A stretch of 55,342 nt of DNA, taken from the NCBI GenBank assembly GCA_022842885.1, contig JALHOR010000024.1, positions 1-55,342 on the forward strand. The letters run 5' to 3'. Origin of the DNA: Anaerolineae bacterium. GTDB lineage: Bacteria; Chloroflexota; Anaerolineae; Aggregatilineales; Phototrophicaceae. The notes below the pieces were generated by a model that did not search any database, was not told the DNA's origin, and saw only the letters and a program-made list of their open reading frames with translations. Shown here piece after piece: positions 43,096 to 51,394 of the stretch (positions are counted from its first letter, which is position 1; each line of letters begins with the position of its first letter). The position numbers and the translations under genes are program-made.

Positions 43096-43196
43096 GCAAA
43101 ATAGATGTTATTCCTGACGGATTAAAACTCATTGAATGCCGTAACATCGCGGATGCCTTACGTGCCGTGCTGCCCGAAGAAAATGCGAAACCATGA
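43096..43196 (+). pseudogene. Stranded radA 3' end (direct repeat copy B)
   Basis: Remnant of the radA C-terminus: 86 bp (43096-43181) match radA at 92%, open in the same frame, then four codons (NAKP) and TGA at 43194-43196. That TGA overlaps the ATG of the next gene (ATGA), which looks like an original radA-alkZ junction. It has no start of its own and is not expected to be translated. Confidence 0.85.
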
Positions 43197-44308
43197 TTCT
43201 AAATATTTCGTCTGAACACCTCTGCCGCTTGCGTGCCTATGCCCAACACTTACATCCTGATTCGGTCTACACTGGCGGCGATGTTGCTCAGTTGACCCGT
43301 GAAATCGGGGGTTGGCAAGCGCAGGAAATGCCCGCCGCCCATCTTTCAATTCGGGTGCGAAGCAGCGGATTATTAGAAAATCAGGTGCAATCTACTCGTG
43401 AACAAGCACGGGGAATTGTCCTCACTTGGGCATTGCGTGGCACGATGCATCTCATTCCAGCAGAGGATGTGCGCTGGATGCTGGCATTGTTAGGGCAAAT
43501 TTTCATCAAAGAACGAGAACGCCGCTATCAACAATTAGGGCTAACGCCGGAAATCCGCCAAAAAGCACTCAAGTTGCTGCCCGAAATTTTGCACGAAAAT
43601 CCGTTACATCGCGCTCAACTGGCGGTTGCCTTGGCGCAATATGATATTCCCGTCGCCGGGCAAACTATCGCCCATATTGTGAGTTATGCTGCGTTAGAAA
43701 GCCTGATTTGTTTTGGCACGGAACATGACGGCGATATGACCTATGTTCTCGTAGAGGAATGGCTACAATCCATTGAATCCCGCATGTTTAGCAAAGAAGC
43801 AGGCTTGCTTGAACTTGCCCGCCGTTATCTGACAGCGTATGCCCCTGCTACCGCGCAGGATTTCGCAGCGTGGTCAGGTCTGCCGATGATGCAAGCAAAA
43901 GCGGCTTTTCTCGCGCTTGCCGATGACCTGTTGGAAATCAAATATCAAAATCAATCTTTATGGATGCTCAAGCAACATGAAGCACGTTTAGAGAATGCCG
44001 CTGATAAGGATTTTGTGCGTTTATTGCCGCGTTACGATACGTACTTGTTGGGTTATCAGCAGCGCGATTTTATGTTGGAGGCGGCATATGCTAAACGCAT
44101 TAATGCTGGAGGCGGCATCATTCATCCGGCGGTACTCATCAATGGGCGTATTGTGGGCGTGTGGCGCACAGACCGCAAAAAAGCCGTCACAACGATTATC
44201 ATTGAACCCTTTGAACCCTTACCAGAAAAATGGTTGCCTCTTTTAGAAGTTGAAGTAGCGGAGATAGGGCGCTTTTTACAGCAAAAAACAGCGTTGCAAC
44301 TGCTGTAA
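43193..44308 (+). CDS. AlkZ-like DNA glycosylase (HTH_42 winged-helix protein)
   Basis: DNA glycosylase of 371 residues of the AlkZ/YcaQ family (PF06224), members of which unhook interstrand crosslinks and remove bulky alkyl bases. Seen: catalytic QxQ at Gln42-Ala-Gln44 (IGGWQAQEMPAAHLSIRVR), the RGTMHLIPAEDV strand, tandem winged helices (80-290), PRYDTYLLGYQQRDF and the C-terminal INGRIVGVWR. The start ATG overlaps the TGA of a stranded radA 3' end, so the gene was once coupled to radA. Now it follows a nucleotidyltransferase-HEPN cassette and needs readthrough or a new promoter. QxQ favours AlkZ over the TxQ-type AlkX. Confidence 0.85.
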   Translation: MILNISSEHLCRLRAYAQHLHPDSVYTGGDVAQLTREIGGWQAQEMPAAHLSIRVRSSGLLENQVQSTREQARGIVLTWALRGTMHLIPAEDVRWMLALLGQIFIKERERRYQQLGLTPEIRQKALKLLPEILHENPLHRAQLAVALAQYDIPVAGQTIAHIVSYAALESLICFGTEHDGDMTYVLVEEWLQSIESRMFSKEAGLLELARRYLTAYAPATAQDFAAWSGLPMMQAKAAFLALADDLLEIKYQNQSLWMLKQHEARLENAADKDFVRLLPRYDTYLLGYQQRDFMLEAAYAKRINAGGGIIHPAVLINGRIVGVWRTDRKKAVTTIIIEPFEPLPEKWLPLLEVEVAEIGRFLQQKTALQLL

Positions 44309-44448
44309 GAGAGTCTTCCTGACTTATCTGCTTTTTTCCGGTTAGCAATAGCATCTATCTAAGTTGATTTTCTCGTTGTGAAGGAGCGTTGCAATAACAA
44401 TCCCGGCGTTTTAAGATTTCAGCCTCTTTAACTATCAGGGAGATTGTT

Positions 44449-45546
44449 ATGAAAACTTGGGGACGACTATTTGTTTTTTGCCTTATCTGTTGTGGTGTGT
44501 GTTTGAACAGTTCAGCCATTATCTTCGCGCAAAACGATAACGCCTGTGATACTGATACCGATTTTCTGAAAACAGGTCAGGCATTGCTTAAAGCAGCAGA
44601 TTATGAAAACGCTATCGCAGACTTCACCTGTGCGATTGAAGCCGATAAGCTCAATATTGGAGCGTACCGGGGGCGCATTGAGGCGCTACTGCTGGCGGGC
44701 ATTTATTCGGAGGCGCTCCGCAATTATACCGAAATCGCCATCCATGTTATCCCCGAAACACCAAATGCCGTTGAACAAATCATTGACGCTTATCGAACCA
44801 CCTTAGACAGTGACCCCGAAAACATTATTTTGCTGACAGGCTATAGTTTTGCCTTGTGGTGGGTGAGCGATTATGAGGCGGCATTAATAGAAATCGAAAA
44901 AATTTTAGCGGTTGAACCAGATAATTTTTATGCGCTTATGTTTCATGGGTCTACCAGTTTCTTTTTAGAAGATTTTGAAACCGGGGAACGCGATTTTGCG
45001 CGGGTATTGGAACTTGTGCCGGAAAATGCCGATATTCATTTTGTGTTGGCAGATGCCTACACCTATGCTGTCGGGGATATGGAAAAGGCTCTTGAACATG
45101 GACTTCTTGCCAGTGAATTAGGCTTGGATACTGCCCGCCTGAATGCCATTTTGGGGACAGCCTATTTTTATTTAGGCGATGAAGCGACGGCTATTCCCTA
45201 TTTTGCCCGTCACATTGAACGTGCGACTGTCGAAACGATTGAACAGGCTGACTTGGAAAAAGAGCAAGCCATCACACTCAACATGATTCCGGGTCAAACA
45301 TATCGCTTTCTGGTGGAGGTCGCTGCTGATGAAACCTTAAAAATAAGCACTACCAGCGATACCGATGCTGTGGATACGATTATGGTGCTGTTGGCGGCAG
45401 ATGGCACATTGGTCACGGGCAATGATGATAGTGTTGAACTTAATGCGGGATTTGAAAAAGTCATCGAAGAGGTAGGCATTTATACGCTGCTGTTATCCTC
45501 GTTTGAAGGCGCTGGTACAGGCGAAGTAAACATCATACGGCAGTAA
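44449..45546 (+). CDS. Secreted TPR protein with a C-terminal beta domain
   Basis: Extracellular protein of 365 residues. Seen: signal peptide (1-27, ending IIFAQ), TPR-like repeats from about 38 to 260 (ALLKAADYENAIADFTCAIE; VLADAYTYAVGDMEKALEHG), then a beta-sandwich of about 95 residues similar to bacterial PPC (pre-peptidase C-terminal) domains (TLNMIPGQTYRFLVEVAADE ... YTLLLSSFEG). PPC domains aid secretion or binding. GGGAG lies 8 nt before the ATG. It is alone, convergent with the Uma2 gene; an IR between the two probably terminates. Confidence 0.75.
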   Translation: MKTWGRLFVFCLICCGVCLNSSAIIFAQNDNACDTDTDFLKTGQALLKAADYENAIADFTCAIEADKLNIGAYRGRIEALLLAGIYSEALRNYTEIAIHVIPETPNAVEQIIDAYRTTLDSDPENIILLTGYSFALWWVSDYEAALIEIEKILAVEPDNFYALMFHGSTSFFLEDFETGERDFARVLELVPENADIHFVLADAYTYAVGDMEKALEHGLLASELGLDTARLNAILGTAYFYLGDEATAIPYFARHIERATVETIEQADLEKEQAITLNMIPGQTYRFLVEVAADETLKISTTSDTDAVDTIMVLLAADGTLVTGNDDSVELNAGFEKVIEEVGIYTLLLSSFEGAGTGEVNIIRQ

Positions 45547-45549
45547 TGG

Positions 45550-45588
45550 ATTTTTAAAGGGCGAATGGTGGTTCAGTATCATTCGCCC
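45550..45588 (-). terminator. Hairpin overlapping the end of the Uma2 gene
   Basis: GGGCGAATG (45559-45567) pairs with CATTCGCCC (45580-45588), a 9-bp perfect stem, followed on the minus strand by TTTAAAAATCC. The stem includes the stop codon of the minus-strand gene. The T-run is short. Confidence 0.5.
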
Positions 45589-46169
45589 AAATCCGGCAGC
45601 GCGAATAATTCTTTGACCATGATTTTGACGCCCGGAAAAAAGGCTTCAGCATCAATCATCGCATCCCCACGATAGACGCGCACAGTATCTTGGTCATCCC
45701 GAAAATATTGAAATAATGTTTGGGTTGCTGGATAAATGAGCCAGACTTGTTCTGTGCCTTTTTCCATATATTGAAACACTTTTAACATCACTTCATCCGC
45801 TTCATCTGTAGGAGAAATAACCTCTACTGCCAAGTCAGGAACGCCGGGATAATTTTTATTGACATCCCAATCGGGTAATAAATTGGTTTTGCGAATGAAG
45901 GATAAATCCGGGATAAAAGCACCTTTAATGCCTTTGCCTTGAAGATGCATCAAATACACCAAGCCATCCGTAAACACATAGCCCAATTTTTCGCTTATCA
46001 CTACTGGGTCAACACGTCGAAATAAGTTTTGTATAATAAATAGATGCGTCCCACCCACTGTCATTTTCTCCACTGGCATACCGTCAATAATCTCATATTT
46101 GTGTTCTTTACTTATTGCTGCGAATTCATCTTCAGTGATAAGAAGAACGGTTGTGGGTATCGCTACCAT
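45579..46169 (-). CDS. Uma2-family (DUF820) predicted restriction-like nuclease
   Basis: Protein of 196 residues of the Uma2/DUF820 family (PF05685), with a PD-(D/E)xK fold. Seen: FAAISKEHKYEIIDGMPVEKM (E of the nuclease core), FIPDLSFIRK (the conserved Asp), PDLAVEVISP (E-x-V core; the family reads PDLvvEVlSp) and an MEKGTEQVWLIYP segment. The family is expanded in Cyanobacteria and Chloroflexota, yet its role is unknown; DNA cleavage is inferred from fold only. ATG 46169 is chosen with GAGG 6 nt upstream. Alone; convergent with the TPR gene. Confidence 0.85.
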   Translation of the reverse strand: MVAIPTTVLLITEDEFAAISKEHKYEIIDGMPVEKMTVGGTHLFIIQNLFRRVDPVVISEKLGYVFTDGLVYLMHLQGKGIKGAFIPDLSFIRKTNLLPDWDVNKNYPGVPDLAVEVISPTDEADEVMLKVFQYMEKGTEQVWLIYPATQTLFQYFRDDQDTVRVYRGDAMIDAEAFFPGVKIMVKELFALPDLGE

Positions 46170-46344
46170 AAGTCGCCTCAAGCAATTAACCAATATCGCC
46201 TATGCTATTTCAGTATAGCATCAATTTTTGCCTCTGCCCTGTGCAGGCTTGCCTATGTCATTTACAATCCTGCGGCATGTGCTTTTTATCACAAACAGCA
46301 CGCTTCTTCGTCATCGTAGTCCTGGCATCAGGAGATAACTAAAT

Positions 46345-47427
46345 ATGAGTGACCACAAGTATCTGGTAATTCCGGGTCCTGTTGAAGTGCGCCGCGAAAT
46401 TTTAGACGCGCAAACCGCATGGATGATTGGGCATCGGTCTAAAGAATTTGCCGATTTGTTTGCCCGCTTGCAACCCAAGCTCAAGCAGGCGTTTATGACG
46501 CAGTACCGTGTGTATTTGAATGGCTGTTCTGGCACGGGCTTTTGGGAAGGCGCTTCTCGCAACTGTATCCGCGATGATAAAAAAGCTCTGCATCTGGTAG
46601 GCGGCGCTTTTAGTGAACGCTGGGCGGAAATCAGCACTGCCAACGGCAAGCAAGTGGATGTGATTGAAGTGGCATGGGGCGAAGCGCATACGCCGGAGAT
46701 GGTAGCGGATGCCTTGAAAAAAGAACGTTACGATGCAGTCTGTGTCGTTCATAACGAAACCAGCACTGGCGTGACCAACCCTATCAAAGCCATTGGCGAA
46801 GTCGTGCGCCAATATGAAGAAACATTATATCTGGTGGATACCGTCAGCGGCTTCTTGGGAACTGAATTGTGCTCGGATGAATGGGGTGTAGATATTGCCC
46901 TCACTTCCAGCCAAAAAGCGTTTGGGCTACCGCCGGGCATCGCCTTCGCCAGTGTGAGTGACCGCGTGTTAGACCGCGCCAAAGAAATTCCCTATCGTGG
47001 TTATTATTTTGATTTTCTCTCGCTGGAAGAAAGTCTCGTCAAAAATAACACGCCGTCTACGCCGCCCATTTCGTTGATGTTTGCGGCAGATGTGCAGTTA
47101 GACGCGATTCTGGCAGAAGGCATCGAAAATCGCTGGTCACGCCATGCCCAACTGCGCGAGATGACCCACCAATGGGCGTTCTCACGCGGCTTTGGCTTGT
47201 TCGCGCAAGAGGGCTATCGCTCCAATACAGTGACTGCTATTGACAACCGCGAGAAAAAGATGGATGTGGACGGCATGGCGAAGTTCATGGCACAAAAAGG
47301 CTTCGACATGGACAAAGGCTATGGCAGCATCAAAGGCAAAACCTTCCGCATCGCGCATATGGCGGATATGACGCCCGATGTGTTGGAAACCATTTTTGCG
47401 GGCATTGATGAATTTATCGGAGCATAA
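46345..47427 (+). CDS. Class V PLP aminotransferase, likely phosphoserine or alanine-glyoxylate type
   Basis: PLP-dependent aminotransferase of 360 residues. Seen: substrate loop VIPGPVEVRREIL, PLP-phosphate loop NGCSGTGFWEG, Asp165 in LVDTVSGF and Schiff-base Lys191 in SSQKAFGLPPG. Class V members of this subtype act on Ser/glyoxylate, Ala/glyoxylate or phosphohydroxypyruvate. The next gene, 11 bp on, is serA, so serving as the second step of serine synthesis (SerC function) is the best guess. AGGAG lies about 10 nt before ATG. No phosphoserine phosphatase is in the window. Confidence 0.85.
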   Translation: MSDHKYLVIPGPVEVRREILDAQTAWMIGHRSKEFADLFARLQPKLKQAFMTQYRVYLNGCSGTGFWEGASRNCIRDDKKALHLVGGAFSERWAEISTANGKQVDVIEVAWGEAHTPEMVADALKKERYDAVCVVHNETSTGVTNPIKAIGEVVRQYEETLYLVDTVSGFLGTELCSDEWGVDIALTSSQKAFGLPPGIAFASVSDRVLDRAKEIPYRGYYFDFLSLEESLVKNNTPSTPPISLMFAADVQLDAILAEGIENRWSRHAQLREMTHQWAFSRGFGLFAQEGYRSNTVTAIDNREKKMDVDGMAKFMAQKGFDMDKGYGSIKGKTFRIAHMADMTPDVLETIFAGIDEFIGA

Positions 47428-47438
47428 GGCAAATTGTC

Positions 47439-48401
47439 ATGACATTTCATGTATTAATTCCCGATGACGTAGACCCCAAAGCCATTGACATCCTCAAAAA
47501 TGCCGAAGGACTGACGGTGACTGCGCCCGGCAAATTATCGCAGGAACAATTGGTCGCGCAGTCCGCTGGTGTTCATGCCATGCTGATTCGTAGCGGCGTG
47601 AAAATTACGCCGGAAGTGCTGGCAGCCGCCCCGGATTTAAAAGCCGTTGCTCGTGCTGGCGTCGGTGTGGATAATGTAGACCTAAATGCCGCTACCGAAC
47701 ATGGCGTCGTTGTTATGAACACCCCCGGCGGCAATACGATTTCGACGGCAGAATTTACCTTTGGCTTGATGCTGTCTTTAGCACGCCAGATTCCAGCGGG
47801 CGATGCTTCCATGAAAGCGGGCAAATGGGATAGAAAAAATTTCATGGGTGTCGAATTGCGCGGCAAAACGCTTGGCTTGATTGGCTTTGGGCGTATTGGG
47901 CAAGCTATCGCCAAACGCGCCGTTGCCTTTGAAATGACAGTCATCGCCCATGACCCCTATGTGCCAGCCGATGTGTTCGCCCAATTTCATACTGAAAGCG
48001 TGGATTTGGACACATTGTATGCCCGCGCTAATTTTATCAGCTTGCACGCGCTCATCACGGATGAAACGCGCGGCATGATTAATACGGCGGCAATAGCCAA
48101 GATGAAAGACGGCGTGCGAATTATCAATGCTGCTCGTGGCGCACTCATCAACGATGCCGATTTGGCAGAAGGCATCAAGAGTGGCAAAGTGACAGGCGCG
48201 GCGCTAGATGTCTACGATGTCGAACCACCCCCGGCAGACCATCCCTTGGTGGGCTTGGCAAATGTGATTGATACCCCGCATCTTGCCGCCAGCACATCTG
48301 ATGCCCAAGTGGTAGTTGCCATTGAAGCTGCTGAACTGATTCGGGACTTTTTGCTGAAGGGTGCAGCGCAGAACGTGTGTAACCCGGCAGTATTGAAGTA
48401 G
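47439..48401 (+). CDS. serA: D-3-phosphoglycerate dehydrogenase, short form
   Basis: NAD-dependent oxidoreductase of 320 residues opening serine biosynthesis (3-phosphoglycerate to 3-phosphohydroxypyruvate). Seen: VARAGVGVDNVDL, NAD-binding GLIGFGRIGQAIA, ISLHALITDETRGMIN, the catalytic Arg in NAARGAL, Glu in VEPPP and His in DTPHLAAST (usually TPHLGAST). It has no C-terminal regulatory ASB/ACT domains, so serine feedback is unlikely; another 2-hydroxyacid substrate is possible. The neighbouring aminotransferase supports the serine pathway. Terminated by the hairpin at 48478. Confidence 0.88.
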   Translation: MTFHVLIPDDVDPKAIDILKNAEGLTVTAPGKLSQEQLVAQSAGVHAMLIRSGVKITPEVLAAAPDLKAVARAGVGVDNVDLNAATEHGVVVMNTPGGNTISTAEFTFGLMLSLARQIPAGDASMKAGKWDRKNFMGVELRGKTLGLIGFGRIGQAIAKRAVAFEMTVIAHDPYVPADVFAQFHTESVDLDTLYARANFISLHALITDETRGMINTAAIAKMKDGVRIINAARGALINDADLAEGIKSGKVTGAALDVYDVEPPPADHPLVGLANVIDTPHLAASTSDAQVVVAIEAAELIRDFLLKGAAQNVCNPAVLK

Positions 48402-48477
48402 CGATTTAGTGGCACGTTACTGCTCTATAACCATAATATAAAAACGCCATAAAATCGCCCAATGATTGGGTGAGCGA

Positions 48478-48511
48478 AACCGCCAGTACCTTTATAATAC
48501 TGGCGGTTTTT
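48478..48511 (+). terminator. Intrinsic terminator of the aminotransferase-serA operon
   Basis: An 11-bp perfect stem (48478-48488 with 48498-48508), a 9-nt loop and a five-T run. It lies about 80 bp after serA and 30 bp before the antiporter ATG, so it excludes any antiporter start further upstream. Confidence 0.88.
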
Positions 48512-48538
48512 GCATTATCAATCAGTTTAGGAGGCGTG

Positions 48539-49531
48539 ATGACACCACTCGATATTGTGTTCATTATGGGCGGGTTGTTAGGGTTATTCTGGGGTGGCAA
48601 TTGGCTGGTAGAAGGCGCATCGAACATTGCCCGCATATTCAAAATTTCACCCCTAATTGTGGGGCTGACGATTGTCGCAGTCGGAACCTCTATGCCAGAA
48701 TTGTTGGTGAGCGTGCAGGCAGCCATGCAAGACCTGAGCGAAATTGCTTTGGGTAATGTGGTTGGCTCGAATATTGCCAATATTGGGCTGATTTTGGGTT
48801 TATCAGCCTTGATTATGCCTATCAAAGTGCATGAGGTCATGATTCGGCGCGAAATCCCGATGATGATTGGCGTGACGATTCTAACGGCACTCATGATGTT
48901 GGATGGCGAAATCAGCCGCGTAGATGGGTTGGTTTTGGTGACAGGTTTCATCTGTTTTACGGCATTGTTTTACTGGCTAGCACAGCAAGAGCGTCGCACG
49001 GCGGCGGTTCGGCTGCAAGAGGGCGATATTGGTGAGAATGATGACGAAACATCGCCTAAAACAGAAAAGTTGCGCCTTAACCGCGAAATTGCCCGCTTTG
49101 TGATGGGCTTAATTGTCTTGGTATTGGGGTCAAATTGGCTTATCACCGGGGCAACCAACATTGCGCGGGCATTGCAAATCAGCGAATTGGTCATCGGGCT
49201 GACGATGATCGCTATCGGAACATCGCTGCCAGAATTGGTGACATCGCTCACTGCCGCGTTCAAAAAACAGAATGATATTGCCTTGGGCAATATCGTCGGC
49301 TCCAACATCAGCAATTTATTGTTGATTCTAGGAACGACTTCTATCATTGCGCCTGTTCCCATTTCCCAACGTTTTTTAGGGTTGGAACTATTGGTGCTGC
49401 TGTTGTTCTCGTTGCTGCTGCTGCCCTTCGTATGGAATCGCACCCTCAAACGGCTGCCGGCAGTCGTCTTGTTAGGATTGTATATCGGGTTTATCGTCTA
49501 CAATGTTTTTAACGCTGGAACGATACCATAA
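48539..49531 (+). CDS. Ca2+/Na+ antiporter, CaCA superfamily (YrbG-like)
   Basis: Membrane cation exchanger of 330 residues. Seen: two inverted alpha-repeats, VGLTIVAVGTSMPELLVS with GNVVGSNIANIG and IGLTMIAIGTSLPELVTS with GNIVGSNISNLL, holding the ion-binding Glu residues; about ten TM segments; a polar acidic loop between the halves (about 160-185). It should export Ca2+ in exchange for Na+ or H+. ATG 48539 has AGGAGG 4 nt upstream; the longer frame from 48470 runs through the terminator hairpin and is rejected. A single gene. Confidence 0.92.
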   Translation: MTPLDIVFIMGGLLGLFWGGNWLVEGASNIARIFKISPLIVGLTIVAVGTSMPELLVSVQAAMQDLSEIALGNVVGSNIANIGLILGLSALIMPIKVHEVMIRREIPMMIGVTILTALMMLDGEISRVDGLVLVTGFICFTALFYWLAQQERRTAAVRLQEGDIGENDDETSPKTEKLRLNREIARFVMGLIVLVLGSNWLITGATNIARALQISELVIGLTMIAIGTSLPELVTSLTAAFKKQNDIALGNIVGSNISNLLLILGTTSIIAPVPISQRFLGLELLVLLLFSLLLLPFVWNRTLKRLPAVVLLGLYIGFIVYNVFNAGTIP

Positions 49532-49536
49532 TCTTT

Positions 49537-49560
49537 AGGGGTGATATGGCTTTCACCCCT
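49537..49560 (+). terminator. Hairpin after the antiporter gene
   Basis: AGGGGTGA (49537-49544) and TCACCCCT (49553-49560) form an 8-bp stem with an 8-nt loop, 6 nt after the antiporter stop. There is no T-run afterwards, so it is a weak terminator or an RNA end-protecting hairpin. Confidence 0.45.
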
Positions 49561-49660
49561 CTAGCGCCACCCAATCGTCGGATTTTCGCCACTGTCCGAG
49601 TGCCGGTTTTTCTGGCATGATTAACGCCTTATGAACGTTGATTATCCGAGAGCTATCCCC

Positions 49661-51025
49661 ATGATGCGTTGTTGTATTGGGCTGTTGTGCGTTCTATTGT
49701 GGCTGTCGCTGCCTGTCTTTGCCCAAGAAGCCACCGAAGCGCCGCCCACCGAAGATACCGAACCCACCGAACCCGAAGTCATCAGCGATATTCCCGAAGC
49801 CATGCCCTTAGTGGATGAGGGCGGCTACGACATTATCAATATTCTGCTCACTGGGCATACCACAGGTAACAACAGCAGCAACCCCGGCTTGACTGACTCA
49901 CTCATGATTGTATCGCTCAACAAAAATACCGGCAGTGTCTCAGTCGTATCTATCCCGCGTGATTTGTGGGTGTATATGCCGGATACGGGCATGGTCAAAG
50001 TTAATCAGGTATATTTTTTTGCAGAACGGGAAGAAGCAGGCAGCGGTTTCGCGGCTCTCAAAGCCACGATTCAGCATAATTTGGGGGTCATCATTGATTA
50101 TTATGCTCGCGTAAATTTCGATAGTTTCCCGGAATTGATTAATTCCGTCGGTGGCATAGACATCAGCGTAGATTGCGCGATACAGGATTGGCGCTTAAAA
50201 GAACCGGATTTGGATGTGTCTAACCCCGATAACTGGGAGATGTATACGTTAAATGTGGGGCGGCATAATTTGCGCGGTTCGATGGCGTTATGGTATGTTC
50301 GCAGCCGCCGCACCAGCAGCGATATTGACCGCGGACGCCGCCAACAAGATGTGTTACGGGCGTTGTATCGCAAAATTCGTGCTGAAGGCTTATTAGAAAA
50401 TTTCCCGGTGTTGTGGGAGCAACTGAATCAAATTGTGGTGACGGATATTAATTTGCCAACGGCATTAGGGCTGCTGCCCGTGGCGCTGGAAACGGATACT
50501 GCTGATATTCAATATTTTACGTTCCGGCTGACCCAAGAAATCAATAACGGTTTTTCCGATGATGAAGGGCGCTTTATTTTAGAGCCAAACCGAGAAGCCA
50601 TTGCCACCTTGATGCAGCAGGTAGTCCTACCGCCGACTGCCAGCCAAACGAGCCGCCAGTTACCAACAGTAGCGGTAGTGAATGCCAGCGGCATTGATGG
50701 CTTGGCGATGGTCGCGGCTGACCGCTTGGAATTAGAAGGTTTTCGGGCGATTGTGGTGGATGACCCCGGCAATCGGCGGGCATATAATTACGTCGTTGAT
50801 TATACCGGGTTGGACAAAAGCAATCCGATAGAAGCGATTAAAGATGTCCTGAGCATTGCTGATAGCGAAGTCGAAGTCACGCCCGACCCGCAGCGCCAGT
50901 ATGATTATATGGTGTATATTGGCAGCGAATACCCGACTTTTTCATGTACGCGCTCGGTTGAACCCCCGCGTGAGATTGTTGTTGATGAACCCACGCCAGA
51001 ACCAGACGCGGCTGCCGGGGGATAA
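49661..51025 (+). CDS. LytR-CpsA-Psr (LCP) family protein with LytR_C domain
   Basis: Exported LCP protein of 454 residues, a family that transfers glycopolymers from lipid carriers to the cell wall. Seen: signal peptide (1-22, ending VFAQ), Thr/Glu/Pro-rich spacer, LCP domain at about 45-250 (LTDSLMIVSLN; VSIPRDLWVY with the conserved Arg; DRGRRQQDVLRAL), and a LytR_C domain at about 325-415 (VAVVNASGIDGLA). No N-terminal TM remains if the signal is cleaved, and the C-end is Pro/Ala-rich. ATG 49661 with GAGAG 8 nt upstream gives a clean signal peptide; ATG 49631 has no site. Confidence 0.88.
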   Translation: MMRCCIGLLCVLLWLSLPVFAQEATEAPPTEDTEPTEPEVISDIPEAMPLVDEGGYDIINILLTGHTTGNNSSNPGLTDSLMIVSLNKNTGSVSVVSIPRDLWVYMPDTGMVKVNQVYFFAEREEAGSGFAALKATIQHNLGVIIDYYARVNFDSFPELINSVGGIDISVDCAIQDWRLKEPDLDVSNPDNWEMYTLNVGRHNLRGSMALWYVRSRRTSSDIDRGRRQQDVLRALYRKIRAEGLLENFPVLWEQLNQIVVTDINLPTALGLLPVALETDTADIQYFTFRLTQEINNGFSDDEGRFILEPNREAIATLMQQVVLPPTASQTSRQLPTVAVVNASGIDGLAMVAADRLELEGFRAIVVDDPGNRRAYNYVVDYTGLDKSNPIEAIKDVLSIADSEVEVTPDPQRQYDYMVYIGSEYPTFSCTRSVEPPREIVVDEPTPEPDAAAGG

Positions 51026-51033
51026 GGAGAGAT

Positions 51034-51189
51034 ATGTTCACGCCTGAATTTTTTAACACGCTCATTGTCTTAAATATCGTGATTGGGCTAAGTTTGGCAG
51101 CATGGCGCTTCTATAAAGATATGACGCGCCCCTTGCCACGCCATCAACCAACCCCAATCAGCGATGATACGCAGCCGCATTTACCCTAG
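51034..51189 (+). CDS. Small single-TM protein (51 residues)
   Basis: Short gene 8 bp after the LCP gene, with AAGGAG 4 nt before ATG 51034 and stop TAG at 51187-51189. Seen: one TM segment (about 8-24, LIVLNIVIGLSLAAW), then a basic and Pro-rich cytoplasmic tail. Start site, spacing and composition support translation; function unknown. Possibly a small partner of the LCP protein. Confidence 0.6.
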   Translation: MFTPEFFNTLIVLNIVIGLSLAAWRFYKDMTRPLPRHQPTPISDDTQPHLP

Positions 51190-51200
51190 GAGCCGCAGCC

Positions 51201-51260
51201 ATGACACTCTATTCAATCGGTGGTGGGCGGATGTCTGTCCCTTGTGGGCAGAGATACTAA
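51201..51260 (+). CDS. Putative 19-residue leader peptide upstream of serS
   Basis: MTLYSIGGGRMSVPCGQRY, with AGGAG 8 nt before ATG 51201 and stop TAA at 51258-51260. It has two Ser codons (TCA, TCT). Downstream, GCGGT (51288), ACCGCC (51305), ACCGC (51353) and GGCGGT (51361) can form alternative hairpins before the serS ribosome site. It may be a leader ORF, but chance is not excluded. Confidence 0.3.
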   Translation: MTLYSIGGGRMSVPCGQRY

Positions 51261-51394
51261 CATTTTTTGACGACACAACAATTTAAAGCGGTTTTCAACC
51301 CGATACCGCCCTCTATATTTGCAATAAATTCATCCCATGTGTGCTAGTCATCACCGCATAGGCGGTTAATTACTTCTACAGGAGAAACTATCCG

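Noticed and set aside
48470..48538. Longer N-terminus for the antiporter
   Set aside because: The extra 23 codons run through a strong terminator hairpin, and AGGAGG lies just before ATG 48539.
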